From: Kineobactrum salinum
Lineage (GTDB): Bacteria > Pseudomonadota > Gammaproteobacteria > Pseudomonadales > Halieaceae
DNA: 64,000 nucleotides
NCBI RefSeq assembly: GCF_010669285.1
Contig: NZ_CP048711.1
Coordinates: 3,162,001-3,226,000 of the forward strand
Reading direction: 5' to 3'
The first letter of the stretch is position 1; every line of letters starts with the position of its first letter. Of the stretch, positions 1 through 8,281 are shown in pieces. The position numbers and the translations under genes are program-made. The notes under the pieces are model-generated. The model saw only the letters and a list, made by a program, of their open reading frames with translations. It had not been told where the DNA came from and searched no databases.

Positions 1-132
1 TGGCACCTGCCGCCATTGGGCAAAGGCTTTGCGCCCGGTTTCCGCCGCGGCCCGGATGCGGGCCGGGTCGGCGTAGTGGCAGGTTGCATACACACTGCCG
101 TCGACCGGGGATACAATCTTAAAATCACTCAA
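1..132 (-). CDS. aldehyde dehydrogenase, N-terminal fragment (cut by window edge)
   Basis: The first 44 residues read in frame from a TTG start at 132 to the window edge. They resemble the N-terminus of NAD(P)-dependent aldehyde dehydrogenases: an SPVDGSVYAT opening, then an alanine/arginine-rich helix with RKAFAQWRQVP. A Shine-Dalgarno-like GAAGGA sits about 8 bases upstream of the TTG, and no ATG or GTG is available in this stretch. It lies 12 bp downstream of the glutamine-synthetase-like gene on the same strand, so the two are probably co-transcribed. In gamma-glutamyl amine pathways this enzyme oxidises the gamma-glutamyl-aminoaldehyde. The family call rests on the N-terminal motif only; the catalytic Cys and Glu lie outside the window. 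Confidence 0.7.
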   Translation of the reverse strand, partial: MSDFKIVSPVDGSVYATCHYADPARIRAAAETGRKAFAQWRQVP

Positions 133-144
133 GGGGAAGTTCCT

Positions 145-1518
145 TCAAACCAGTTCAAAAAAGCGCTCCAGTTCCCGATCAGTTACCAGGCCGGCAAACT
201 GTTTCAGCTGGGCTTCGCGCGTGTCGGCGTAGGCCGTTACAAAATCATCGCCAAAGAACTGCCTGGCCGCCGCGGAGTCGCGGAACCGGGCGATGGCTTC
301 GGCGAAGCTGTCCGGGAATTGCAGAGCTGGCGCGGAGCTGCCCTCGTAGGCATTGCCCGTCCTGGGCTCTGTGGGTTCCAGCCGGTGTTCGATGCCGTAA
401 AGTCCGGCTGCGAGAATGCCGGCGAGGGACAGGTAGGGGTTGGCATCGGCGCCCGGTGTGCGGCATTCGATCCGGGTCGATGCGGCACTGCCGGGAATGG
501 CCCTGATGGCGCAGGTTCTGTTCTCTATGCCCCATTCGGCGGATATCGGTGCAAAAATACCCGGGACCAGGCGCTTGAAAGAATTGATGTTGGGGGCGAA
601 CATCAGCAGGAAATCCCCCATCAGCGCCTGCATGCCGCCAATGAAATAGCGCATGGTCTGGCTCATGCCATCAGCCTGCGCCGGGTCATGAAACAGCGCC
701 ACGCCCTTGTCATCCAGCAGTGAGATGTGGACGTGTCCACTCTGACCGTCGACCTCATTTGACCAGCGCGCCATGAAGCTCATCAGTTTTTCCTGCTGCT
801 GGGCGATGACCTTGGCAAAAGTGCGGAACATGACTCCCCGGTCGGCGACCTCGACGCCGTCACCATAGCCCAGTGCCACCTCCATGAAACCCGGGCCCAT
901 TTCCTCATGCAGGCTTTCCAGGGACAGGTTGAGCGACGCCGACATGTCCATCAGGGCATTGTAGAATTCCGACTGGGCGCCCTGGCGCACCAGGGAATAG
1001 TAGGACTTGTGGGGCGTCGCCAGCGCGAGATTGCGGTAGCCCTTGTCCACCACCGACTGTGGCGTTTCCCGGAACAGGGTAAATTCAAACTCCAGGGAAT
1101 GCCGTGGTGTGAGGCCGGCAGCGGCCGCCCGCTCGAAGACCCGCCGGTACACTCCCCGGGGGCAGAAGGCCTCTGCCTCACCGCTGAACTCGACCAGCAG
1201 GAACAGGTTGCGTCCCGCCGGTTCCCAGGGCAGCAGACGGGCCGTTTCGGGCAGTATCCGCGCTGGCTGGTCACAAAAGCCGCCACCTGGGTCCGCAATC
1301 CGCGGCGCAAACAGAATGGCGTCCGTTGGATCCAGCGCAAGGGTGATGAGCGGGAAGCAGATACCTCCCAGCGCACTTTCCAGCTTCTTGCGGGAGACGT
1401 ATTTGCCCCGAATGGTTCCCTGCAGGTCGACGAATCCCAGCGTCGCGTATTCCAGCTCGCTCTGGTCGATGAAGGAGCGTAGTGCCTCCGCGCTGGGATG
1501 TTTGGGTAGTTCAACCAT
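145..1518 (-). CDS. glutamine synthetase family protein (gamma-glutamyl-amine ligase, PuuA-like)
   Basis: A 457-residue protein with the class I glutamine synthetase fold: metal-binding SLEFEF near 141-146, HEEMGPG near 204-210, GHVHISL near 261-267, an ATP/glutamate loop FAPNINSFKRLVPG near 307-320, NRTCAIR near 333-339 and RIECRTPGADANPYL near 349-363. There is no adenylylation-site Tyr loop as in GlnA. The sequence type and neighbours fit gamma-glutamylpolyamine or gamma-glutamylethanolamide synthetases, which ligate glutamate to an amine using ATP. It lies between an aldehyde dehydrogenase and a TonB receptor on one strand, opposite an ethanolamine-type permease, so it is probably catabolic. 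The exact amine cannot be read from the sequence. Confidence 0.85.
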   Translation of the reverse strand: MVELPKHPSAEALRSFIDQSELEYATLGFVDLQGTIRGKYVSRKKLESALGGICFPLITLALDPTDAILFAPRIADPGGGFCDQPARILPETARLLPWEPAGRNLFLLVEFSGEAEAFCPRGVYRRVFERAAAAGLTPRHSLEFEFTLFRETPQSVVDKGYRNLALATPHKSYYSLVRQGAQSEFYNALMDMSASLNLSLESLHEEMGPGFMEVALGYGDGVEVADRGVMFRTFAKVIAQQQEKLMSFMARWSNEVDGQSGHVHISLLDDKGVALFHDPAQADGMSQTMRYFIGGMQALMGDFLLMFAPNINSFKRLVPGIFAPISAEWGIENRTCAIRAIPGSAASTRIECRTPGADANPYLSLAGILAAGLYGIEHRLEPTEPRTGNAYEGSSAPALQFPDSFAEAIARFRDSAAARQFFGDDFVTAYADTREAQLKQFAGLVTDRELERFFELV

Positions 1519-1560
1519 GAATAACCTCCGGTAGATGACCGTGGCGCATTCGCCCGGGCC

Positions 1561-3810
1561 CTAGTATCTGTAGCTGGCCGAAATGCCCCACCAGATCGGG
1601 TTGCCGGGGAAGCGCTCGGTATACCCTGAGGAGGCCACGTCGAAGCCGATAATGTCGTAGTCCTTGTCCGTCAGGTTCTTGCCAAAAGCGGCAAACCGCC
1701 AGTGCTCATCGGGGCTGGTGTAGCTGACCCGGCCGTTCAGCACGGTATAGCCGCCCTGGCGGGTGACCGGGGCATTGGAAATACTGAAATACTGACTGGA
1801 AAGGTACTTGAAATCGGCCTGCACGGCCATGGTGCCACCGCCGAAGGAGGGCCATTCATAGCGGATCATGCCATTGAGATTGATGTCCGGTGACAGCGCA
1901 ATGTCCCGGTCCGCGGCCTGGGTCGGCAGGGGAACATCGAAGGCTTCGGCCTCCAGCACCGAGGCGCCCAGCATGATATCCATGCCGGGTAGCGGCGAGG
2001 CCATCAGTTCGAGGTCAAGTCCGTAGATTCTGGCATCCGTATTGACAATAAAGGTGGTCAGGCCCTGGAAATTGAATGCCTGGTAGTCGCTGTAGTCATA
2101 GTAAAACGCAGCACTGTTCACGCGCATCGCACCGTCGAAGAAGTCCGTCTTGATGCCCACTTCGTAGGCATCGATTGTCTCGTCCTGGAAGGCCATGCGG
2201 GCGTAGTCCAGCTCGCCAGTTGCGGGATCCAGCAAACCGGATACGTCGAGCGGCGCATTTGCACCGCCGCCCTTGGTGCCGCGGTTCCAGCTGACATAGA
2301 CCAGGGTGTCTTCGGTGGCGTGCCAGTCCAGTTCGACCTTGGCCGACCAGGTGCCCTTGTCCACAACGGCGAACGGCGACAGGTCGTCGTTGAAGCGCGC
2401 CAGTTCCATGATCGGGCTGCCGTCGTTGTAGGCCAGCAGGTTCGACGCAAAATCGATTTCCTTGCGGTCTTCCGTCCAGCGCAGCCCGCCGATCAGCGTG
2501 AATGCGCTGGACAGGTCATATTCGGCCTGCCCGAAAATCGACCAGGACTCCGTATCCAGCGTGTAGGGGTTGTCGATGGCGATACCGTCCATCGGCAGGT
2601 CTATGCCACTGATGTAGTCGCCGTCTATCTGGAGGTAATAGAGACCGCCCAGCAGCCGGTAGTCATCGCCTTCCATATTTGCCCGGAATTCCTGCGAAAA
2701 CTGCTCTACATCGCTTTGCAGGGAAAACTCGTGAAGCGGGAAGGGAGACGAATCCGAATCCTCTTTGTAGTCTTTGCTCAGCTCGAAGTAATCGGTGACG
2801 GAAGTGAGTGTGACGTGGTCCAGGTGCCATTCAAGCGTGGTGGTTGCGCCCCAGGTTTCGATATCGTTGAAGCCGACAAAATCGTAGTCGCCCGCATGCC
2901 GGTCGTCGTCGGTATCGCGGTAGCCGTTCATGTCGCAGCCTGCGCAGGTACCGTAGACATCCTCGTCCGGGCCGACAAAGACGCCGAGGCCGGCATCGTT
3001 GGCAACCGTCACCTTGTGCTGGTAGGCGCCGGCGCGGATATCGGATTTTGCGGCGCGCACGGAAAGCAGGGCCGAGAAATCGTCGCCGGGTTCGAACAGC
3101 AGCTGAACACGCCCGGCATAGTCGTTGCCGTTGCCGATGTCCTTGCCGAGACGGTTTTCGATCACCCCGTCGTGGCGATTGTAGGCTGCTGCCGCCCGCA
3201 CTGATACCGTCTCCGAGAGAGCTCCGCCGACCGCACCCTCGAGGTTGACCTCATTGTAGGCGCCGTAGCCCAGATCCAGCCGGGCATCGAACTCCTGCTC
3301 GGGTTTGCGGGTAATGAAGTGGACCAGGCCCCCGGTCGCATTGCGGCCAAACAGTGTGCCCTGCGGACCGCGGAGGACTTCCACTCTGTCCATGTCGAAC
3401 AGCAGGAAATTCCCTGCCGACATCTGACTGATATAGGCGCCGTCAATGTAAGTCGCCACCGGGCTTTCCTGGTGGTCGGTAAAATCATTCTGGGTAACGC
3501 CGCGGATGGTAAAGAACGTCGACGATCCGCCGTTGGGAGCGACCAGTTGCATGCCCGGCGTCATGTCGACAATGTCGGTGGAGCTGGTGTAGCCCAGCGC
3601 ATCCATCTGGTCTCCGCTCAGGGCGGTCACGGCGACCCCGACGTCCTGCAGATTTTGCTCGCGTTTCTGGGCCGTCACCACGACTTCCTCGAGCAGGGCC
3701 TGGGCCCCGGCAGGGACCGCCAAACCAGACAGTGTCGCCCCTGACATGGCGAGAACAGTACTCGTCATCAGCCGGGATTTTTTCTTATACCTCTGCGGAA
3801 TCCTGAACAT
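1561..3810 (-). CDS. TonB-dependent outer-membrane receptor
   Basis: A 749-residue protein. Its first ~37 residues are a basic, then hydrophobic signal peptide ending PAGAQA. A TonB-box-like EEVVVTAQK follows directly, then a plug domain with VEVLRGPQGTLFGRNATGG near residue 150, and a long C-terminal beta-barrel ending in Tyr-Arg-Tyr, as expected for an outer-membrane strand. It transports a substrate across the outer membrane using TonB energy; the ligand cannot be told from the sequence. It lies 42 bp upstream (transcriptionally) of the glutamyl-ligase gene and 42 bp downstream of the short-chain dehydrogenase, so it likely feeds the same catabolic cluster. Confidence 0.92.
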   Translation of the reverse strand: MFRIPQRYKKKSRLMTSTVLAMSGATLSGLAVPAGAQALLEEVVVTAQKREQNLQDVGVAVTALSGDQMDALGYTSSTDIVDMTPGMQLVAPNGGSSTFFTIRGVTQNDFTDHQESPVATYIDGAYISQMSAGNFLLFDMDRVEVLRGPQGTLFGRNATGGLVHFITRKPEQEFDARLDLGYGAYNEVNLEGAVGGALSETVSVRAAAAYNRHDGVIENRLGKDIGNGNDYAGRVQLLFEPGDDFSALLSVRAAKSDIRAGAYQHKVTVANDAGLGVFVGPDEDVYGTCAGCDMNGYRDTDDDRHAGDYDFVGFNDIETWGATTTLEWHLDHVTLTSVTDYFELSKDYKEDSDSSPFPLHEFSLQSDVEQFSQEFRANMEGDDYRLLGGLYYLQIDGDYISGIDLPMDGIAIDNPYTLDTESWSIFGQAEYDLSSAFTLIGGLRWTEDRKEIDFASNLLAYNDGSPIMELARFNDDLSPFAVVDKGTWSAKVELDWHATEDTLVYVSWNRGTKGGGANAPLDVSGLLDPATGELDYARMAFQDETIDAYEVGIKTDFFDGAMRVNSAAFYYDYSDYQAFNFQGLTTFIVNTDARIYGLDLELMASPLPGMDIMLGASVLEAEAFDVPLPTQAADRDIALSPDINLNGMIRYEWPSFGGGTMAVQADFKYLSSQYFSISNAPVTRQGGYTVLNGRVSYTSPDEHWRFAAFGKNLTDKDYDIIGFDVASSGYTERFPGNPIWWGISASYRY

Positions 3811-3852
3811 TACGCTCTCCTGTTTGTTGTAGCGGGACTGAACATGCCATCC

Positions 3853-4610
3853 CTAAAGTTTTGCGGAAATGCCGCCATCCACGATCAGGTCCGTGCCTGT
3901 GATGTATGACGCCTTGTCCGACAGCAGAAACAGACAGGCATTGGCCATGTCTTCCGCTGTTCCCATCCGGCCGATGGGGATTGAATCGCCCACGGCTTTC
4001 TGGATATCGTCCCGTCCTTCCCACCGGGCCTGCATGGGGGTCATTGCGACGCCGGGAAAAATCACGTTGGATCTGATGCCATCGCAGGCAAACTGGATTG
4101 CGGCGGATTTGGACAGCGCGCTGACTCCCGCCTTGGATGCGCTGTAGGCGTCCTGCGGGCTGGCATCTCCGCGCAGGCACTGTACCGTCGAAAAATGCAC
4201 CATGGCGCCCCGCCGGATGCTCGAAGCAGTGGTACGGCGTGGCGGATGGTGTAGGCCATGGACTTGAGGTTGATATTGAAAACCTGGTCCCACACCTCCA
4301 TGTCCATGTCGACCACTGATTTGTCCCGGTCGAACCAGAGAACGCCGGCGGTGTTTACCAGGTAGTCCAGTCTGCCGAAACGAGATGCGGCCAGCGCCAT
4401 GGCCTCCTGCACGGCGTTTTCATCAGTGAGATCGCCCTGGGCATAGTGAAACTGGTCTTCGAACTCAGAAAGCTCCGGCGGCGCCTGCTTGACGTCGATC
4501 AGCACAGCCTTGCCCCCTTGCGCAAGGAATTGCCGTGAAATCTGCAATCCCATGCCGCCGCCTGCGCCGGTAATGAATGCCACCCGTCCTTCAAATTCAC
4601 TCGTCAGCAA
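3853..4610 (-). CDS. short-chain dehydrogenase/reductase, frame broken at 4208-4211
   Basis: Two overlapping frames together give a normal ~252-residue SDR. The first frame has the Rossmann motif TGAGGGMG at residues 14-21 and an NTAG motif (variant of NNAG). The second has the catalytic YSASK and the C-terminal TGTDLIVDGG. The frame changes at a run of four C (plus strand 4208-4211); one more base restores a single gene, and without it the active site is lost. The ATG at 4610 is preceded by a purine-rich stretch. It is first in the minus-strand set and could oxidise an alcohol intermediate in this cluster. I regard the break as a likely sequence error, but a true pseudogene cannot be excluded. 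Confidence 0.8.
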
Positions 4611-4730
4611 GCGCCTTTCTCCTCTTCCAGCTTGTGTGTGTCGCCGGCCACCGGCAGCGGGCAGGTGGCGTCATGGGAGGAGAATAGCGAAATTATCGTC
4701 TAAGTCAATTATTTTATTTAAAGGAAAATA

Positions 4731-4760
4731 TTGTAATAACCATCGAAGAGGCGCTATAAA
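4731..4760 (+). promoter_or_regulatory. candidate sigma-70 promoter for the permease operon
   Basis: TTGTAA at 4731-4736 and TATAAA at 4755-4760 are separated by 18 bases, in an AT-rich island of the divergent spacer between the dehydrogenase and the permease. The distance to the permease start (about 65 bp) is reasonable. No operator palindrome was obvious. Confidence 0.45.
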
Positions 4761-4827
4761 GTGAATCTGTGGCCGCCAGCTACAATGGCGGGACAAAAAC
4801 GGAATACAATCGGAGAGGGCGCGTAGC

Positions 4828-6279
4828 ATGGCCGATAAACCAGACCTGCATCATCGTGCAGCGGACTATGAAATTGCGTCGCCGGACTACCTCGGCAAGC
4901 GGCAACTGGACAAGGGCCGGGCCGGATGGATCCTGCTTGCGGTGCTGGGAATTTCCTATGTGATTGCCGGTGAATTTGCCGCCTGGAATTATGGTCTTCC
5001 GCTGGCCGGCTGGGGTGGGCTGTTTATCGCGCTGATTCTGATGGCGGTGATGTACTTCTGCCTGACCTTTTCCCTGGCGGAACTCGCCACCATCATACCG
5101 ACGGCCGGTGGCGGCTACGGCTTCGCCCGCCGCGCCTTCGGGCCGACCCTGGGCTATCTTGCCGGTATCGCGATCGTGTTCGAGTACACTCTGGCTACAG
5201 CCGGTGTCGCGTTATTTTTCGAGGGGTATTTCCAGGCCTTGACCGGTATCGGGGGTCTGGTCGTGCTGATTCCCCTCTACGTCATCATGATGTTCATTCA
5301 CGTCAACGGCATTCGCGAATCCCTGACCCTGATGCTGGTTCTGGCGGCCATTGCCGGGCTCGGCCTGTTGCTGTTCATCGCCTTCATGCTGCCGGCCTTC
5401 GAGTTGGCCAATATCATGGACCTGCCGGTGTCGGATGCCTGGGGTGCGACCCGATTCCTGCCCCAGGGCTACTACGGCATTTGGGCCGGATTCCCGTTTG
5501 CCATTGCCATGTTCCTCGCGGTTGAAGGCGTTCCGCTGGCAGCGGAGGAGGCGGCCAACCCGGTAAAAGACGTGCCCAGGGGGCTGATTGCGGCTGTGAC
5601 CGTGCTGTTCATAATCGCGGTGCTGGTGCTGCTTTCCGCGCCGGGCGCAGCCGGCTCGGGCTATCTCGGTTCGGGACAGGATCCCCTGATGGCGGCGTTT
5701 ACCAAGCTCCACGGACCGGATCATCCGCTGCGGTATGGCATCAACCTGGCGGCGCTGGCCGGCATCACGGCCAGCTTCTTCTCTCTCGTTTTTGCTTATT
5801 CCCGCCAGGTGTTTTCCCTGTCCCGGGCGGGTTATCTGCCCCGTTTTCTCTCCGTCACCAACCGGCGCAAGGCGCCCTATCTGGCGGTGATCATTCCCGG
5901 CGCCGTCGCCTTTGCCTTGTCGCTGACCAGGGCGGCCGATCAGATCATCATCATCGTGGTTTTCAGTGCTACCTTGTCCTATCTGTTGATGATGGCGGCG
6001 CATATCGCGCTCCGGCTCAGGGCCCCCGGGCTCGAGCGTCCCTACCGGACGCCGGGCGGTATTGCGACCTCCATCACGGCGTTGGTTCTCGCGGGCCTTG
6101 CCTTTGCTGTGTGTATTTCCCTGAGTATCATATGGTCTGCCGTTGCTGCGGCCTGTCTGTGCTGCTTCCTGCTCTATTTCTGGCTCTACAGCCGTCATCA
6201 TCTGGTGGCCCAGGCGCCCGAGGAAGAGTTCGAGACAATGCGCACAGCGGCGGCCGATCTGGAGAATTCGCCGACATGA
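4828..6279 (+). CDS. APC-family amino acid/amine permease, ethanolamine-permease-like
   Basis: A 483-residue inner-membrane protein with about 12 hydrophobic segments. Its first segment carries a conserved Gly-rich helix (SYVIAGEFAAWNYGLPLAG, near residues 44-62) and a second Gly-rich stretch TAGGGYGFARRAFGP, typical of the amino acid-polyamine-organocation family and close to the ethanolamine permease subgroup. GAGAGG-type purines precede the ATG. It overlaps the amidotransferase gene by four bases (ATGA), showing translational coupling. It likely imports the amine used by the divergent gamma-glutamyl ligase. Substrate assignment to ethanolamine is by family resemblance only. Confidence 0.85.
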   Translation: MADKPDLHHRAADYEIASPDYLGKRQLDKGRAGWILLAVLGISYVIAGEFAAWNYGLPLAGWGGLFIALILMAVMYFCLTFSLAELATIIPTAGGGYGFARRAFGPTLGYLAGIAIVFEYTLATAGVALFFEGYFQALTGIGGLVVLIPLYVIMMFIHVNGIRESLTLMLVLAAIAGLGLLLFIAFMLPAFELANIMDLPVSDAWGATRFLPQGYYGIWAGFPFAIAMFLAVEGVPLAAEEAANPVKDVPRGLIAAVTVLFIIAVLVLLSAPGAAGSGYLGSGQDPLMAAFTKLHGPDHPLRYGINLAALAGITASFFSLVFAYSRQVFSLSRAGYLPRFLSVTNRRKAPYLAVIIPGAVAFALSLTRAADQIIIIVVFSATLSYLLMMAAHIALRLRAPGLERPYRTPGGIATSITALVLAGLAFAVCISLSIIWSAVAAACLCCFLLYFWLYSRHHLVAQAPEEEFETMRTAAADLENSPT

Positions 6280-7040
6280 GCAAGACGGACGGGAACCGGC
6301 AGCGCAGACGATTCATGATCCTGCAAACAGGCACTCTCCCTGACAATCCCGGAGGCATGCGGGGGCTGTACGGGGATATGGCTGAGCTCTTCTTTCCACC
6401 ACTGGGTTTCCCGCCGGAGCAAGTGGTCGTTACCCGCCTGCACGAGCATCGTCTGCCTGCAGGAGAGCCCGGTGACTACAGCGGCATCCTGATCACCGGC
6501 TCGCCGCTGATGGTATCTGCGCAGGAGGACTGGATGCTGCGTATCCGTCCCTGGCTCGAACGTGCCAGAGCGGAAGGTGTTCCTCTGCTCGGCGTCTGTT
6601 TCGGTCACCAGTTGCTTGCCTGTGCTTTCGGCGGCCATGTCGGCGCCAGCCCAGGTGGCCTGGAGGCTGGAACGGTGTCCGCCGAATTCTCGGCGGAACG
6701 GGCAGAGGACCCGCTTTTCTCGGTACTCCCGGCTAGTGCTCCTGTCCAGGTTCACCACTACGAGTCGGTAATTGTGCCGCCTGCCGGTGCAGAGATAGTG
6801 GGGTGGAGTGCCCACGACGAACACCACGCCCTGCGCTACGGCCCCGCCTGCTGGGGCGTCCAGTTCCATCCGGAGCTGACGGCTCCCATGATGCGTACCC
6901 TCCTGCAGGAGGAGGTAGCATCCCTGCAAGCGGCAGAACTCGATCCGCTGTCAGTCCTCGACAGAGTCCGGAACACGCCGGTCGGGCCCACTTTGCTGCG
7001 TCGCTTCCGGGAGATTGCCGAACGGCGTCATGCAGAATAG
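6276..7040 (+). CDS. class I glutamine amidotransferase-like hydrolase (possible gamma-glutamyl hydrolase)
   Basis: A 254-residue triad amidotransferase. The nucleophile elbow GVCFGHQ puts the catalytic Cys at 108, and VQFHPE gives His 198 and Glu 200. The start at 6276 was chosen because its ATGA overlaps the permease stop; a longer frame upstream only duplicates permease DNA. Stand-alone members of this fold include PuuD-type enzymes that hydrolyse gamma-glutamyl amides and GuaA-like proteins of unknown role. Coupled to an amine permease and opposite a gamma-glutamyl ligase, the best inference is that it releases glutamate at the end of a gamma-glutamylated pathway. Confidence 0.8.
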   Translation: MSKTDGNRQRRRFMILQTGTLPDNPGGMRGLYGDMAELFFPPLGFPPEQVVVTRLHEHRLPAGEPGDYSGILITGSPLMVSAQEDWMLRIRPWLERARAEGVPLLGVCFGHQLLACAFGGHVGASPGGLEAGTVSAEFSAERAEDPLFSVLPASAPVQVHHYESVIVPPAGAEIVGWSAHDEHHALRYGPACWGVQFHPELTAPMMRTLLQEEVASLQAAELDPLSVLDRVRNTPVGPTLLRRFREIAERRHAE

Positions 7041-7321
7041 GAATCTTGCTCGGTGGCAGCGACATTGGGCTATTCCGTCGAAGTACCGGAGCTCAACCAG
7101 GCTGATGCATTCACCGGAAGCGGTACAATGTCTTTCATCGAAACAGCGGTTGGCGGATCTTTTTGGGTACCCGGCGACGCTTGATGTTTTGCTCCCGCTA
7201 GCGGCCTATTTTCAACTATCGGTGAGACAAGTGGGCCAAACAGCGCCGGCCTTTGGCATAGGCTAGACCGCGGCTTTTCGATATACTCTCGCGTTTAGTC
7301 GGACAAGGCACCCGGGACCTG

Positions 7322-8254
7322 ATGGAGCTCATTCGCGGTCTGCATAATCTGCGGCCCAGACACCGCAATTGCGTGGCCACGATAGGCGCCTTCGATGGCG
7401 TCCATCTCGGTCACCAGGCGGTGATCCGGCAGTTGCAGCACAAGGCCGCGGAGCTGGAGCTGCCCTCGGTGGTAATCGTGTTCGAGCCACTGCCCCGGGA
7501 GTACCTGAGGCCACTGAAAGCGCCGGCGAGGCTGATGAGTTTCCGGGAGAAGGCGCTGGCGCTGGCGCAGCTGGGTGTGGATCGCCTGCTGCGGATCCGC
7601 TTCAACGAAGAGCTGCGCTGCATGTCGGCGCAGGCCTTCGTCGAGCGGATCTTTGTCGAGGGACTCGGCATACGCTATGTGGTGTTGGGGGATGATTTCC
7701 GCTTTGGCAATGATCGCGAGGGCGATATCGCGCTGATCCAGCGCCAGGGCGTGTATCATGGCTACCAGGCCGGCGCTACCGAAACCCGTCTGCTGGACGG
7801 CGAACGAGTCAGCAGTACACGGATCCGGAAGGCCCTGGCGGAGGCCGATTTCGCACTGGCCGAGCGACTGTTGAGTCGCCCCTACAGCATTGCCGGCAAG
7901 GTGATCTACGGCCGTCAGCTGGGGCGGGAGCTGGGCTTCCCGACAGCCAATGTGGAGCTGCACCGGCTGCGTTCGCCGCTGGCGGGGGTGTATGTCGTCC
8001 ACGTCGATGGCCCCGGCCTGCGCGCGGCCCCGGGAGTGGCGAATGTCGGTACCCGGCCCACGGTCAACGACAGCATTCGCGCCAATCTCGAGGTGCATCT
8101 GTTGCAGGGCGCGCCGCAATTGTATGGCAAGCACATTGAAGTGACGTTTCTGCACAAGCTGCGGGACGAGAAAAAGTTTCCCTCGGTGGTCGAGTTGCGG
8201 CGTCAGATCGCCGCGGATATAGAGACTGCCCACGCGTGGCTGGGCAGTCATTGA
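7322..8254 (+). CDS. ribF: bifunctional riboflavin kinase/FAD synthetase
   Basis: A 310-residue protein that makes FMN from riboflavin and then FAD. The N-terminal adenylyltransferase half has GAFDGVHLGH at residues 22-31 (HxGH nucleotidyl-transfer motif). The C-terminal riboflavin kinase half has GRELGFPTANV near residue 205 and a conserved GVANVGTRPTV segment. Length is normal. It lies 27 bp upstream of ileS in the conserved ribF-ileS-lspA order. The 281-bp spacer before it has no recognisable gene; the common rpsT neighbour is absent. Confidence 0.96.
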   Translation: MELIRGLHNLRPRHRNCVATIGAFDGVHLGHQAVIRQLQHKAAELELPSVVIVFEPLPREYLRPLKAPARLMSFREKALALAQLGVDRLLRIRFNEELRCMSAQAFVERIFVEGLGIRYVVLGDDFRFGNDREGDIALIQRQGVYHGYQAGATETRLLDGERVSSTRIRKALAEADFALAERLLSRPYSIAGKVIYGRQLGRELGFPTANVELHRLRSPLAGVYVVHVDGPGLRAAPGVANVGTRPTVNDSIRANLEVHLLQGAPQLYGKHIEVTFLHKLRDEKKFPSVVELRRQIAADIETAHAWLGSH

Positions 8255-8281
8255 ACCTACTGGATACTGGTAACGATCTAG

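Noticed and set aside
16-723. 235-codon plus-strand frame at the window start
   Set aside because: Antisense to the aldehyde dehydrogenase and glutamine-synthetase-like genes.
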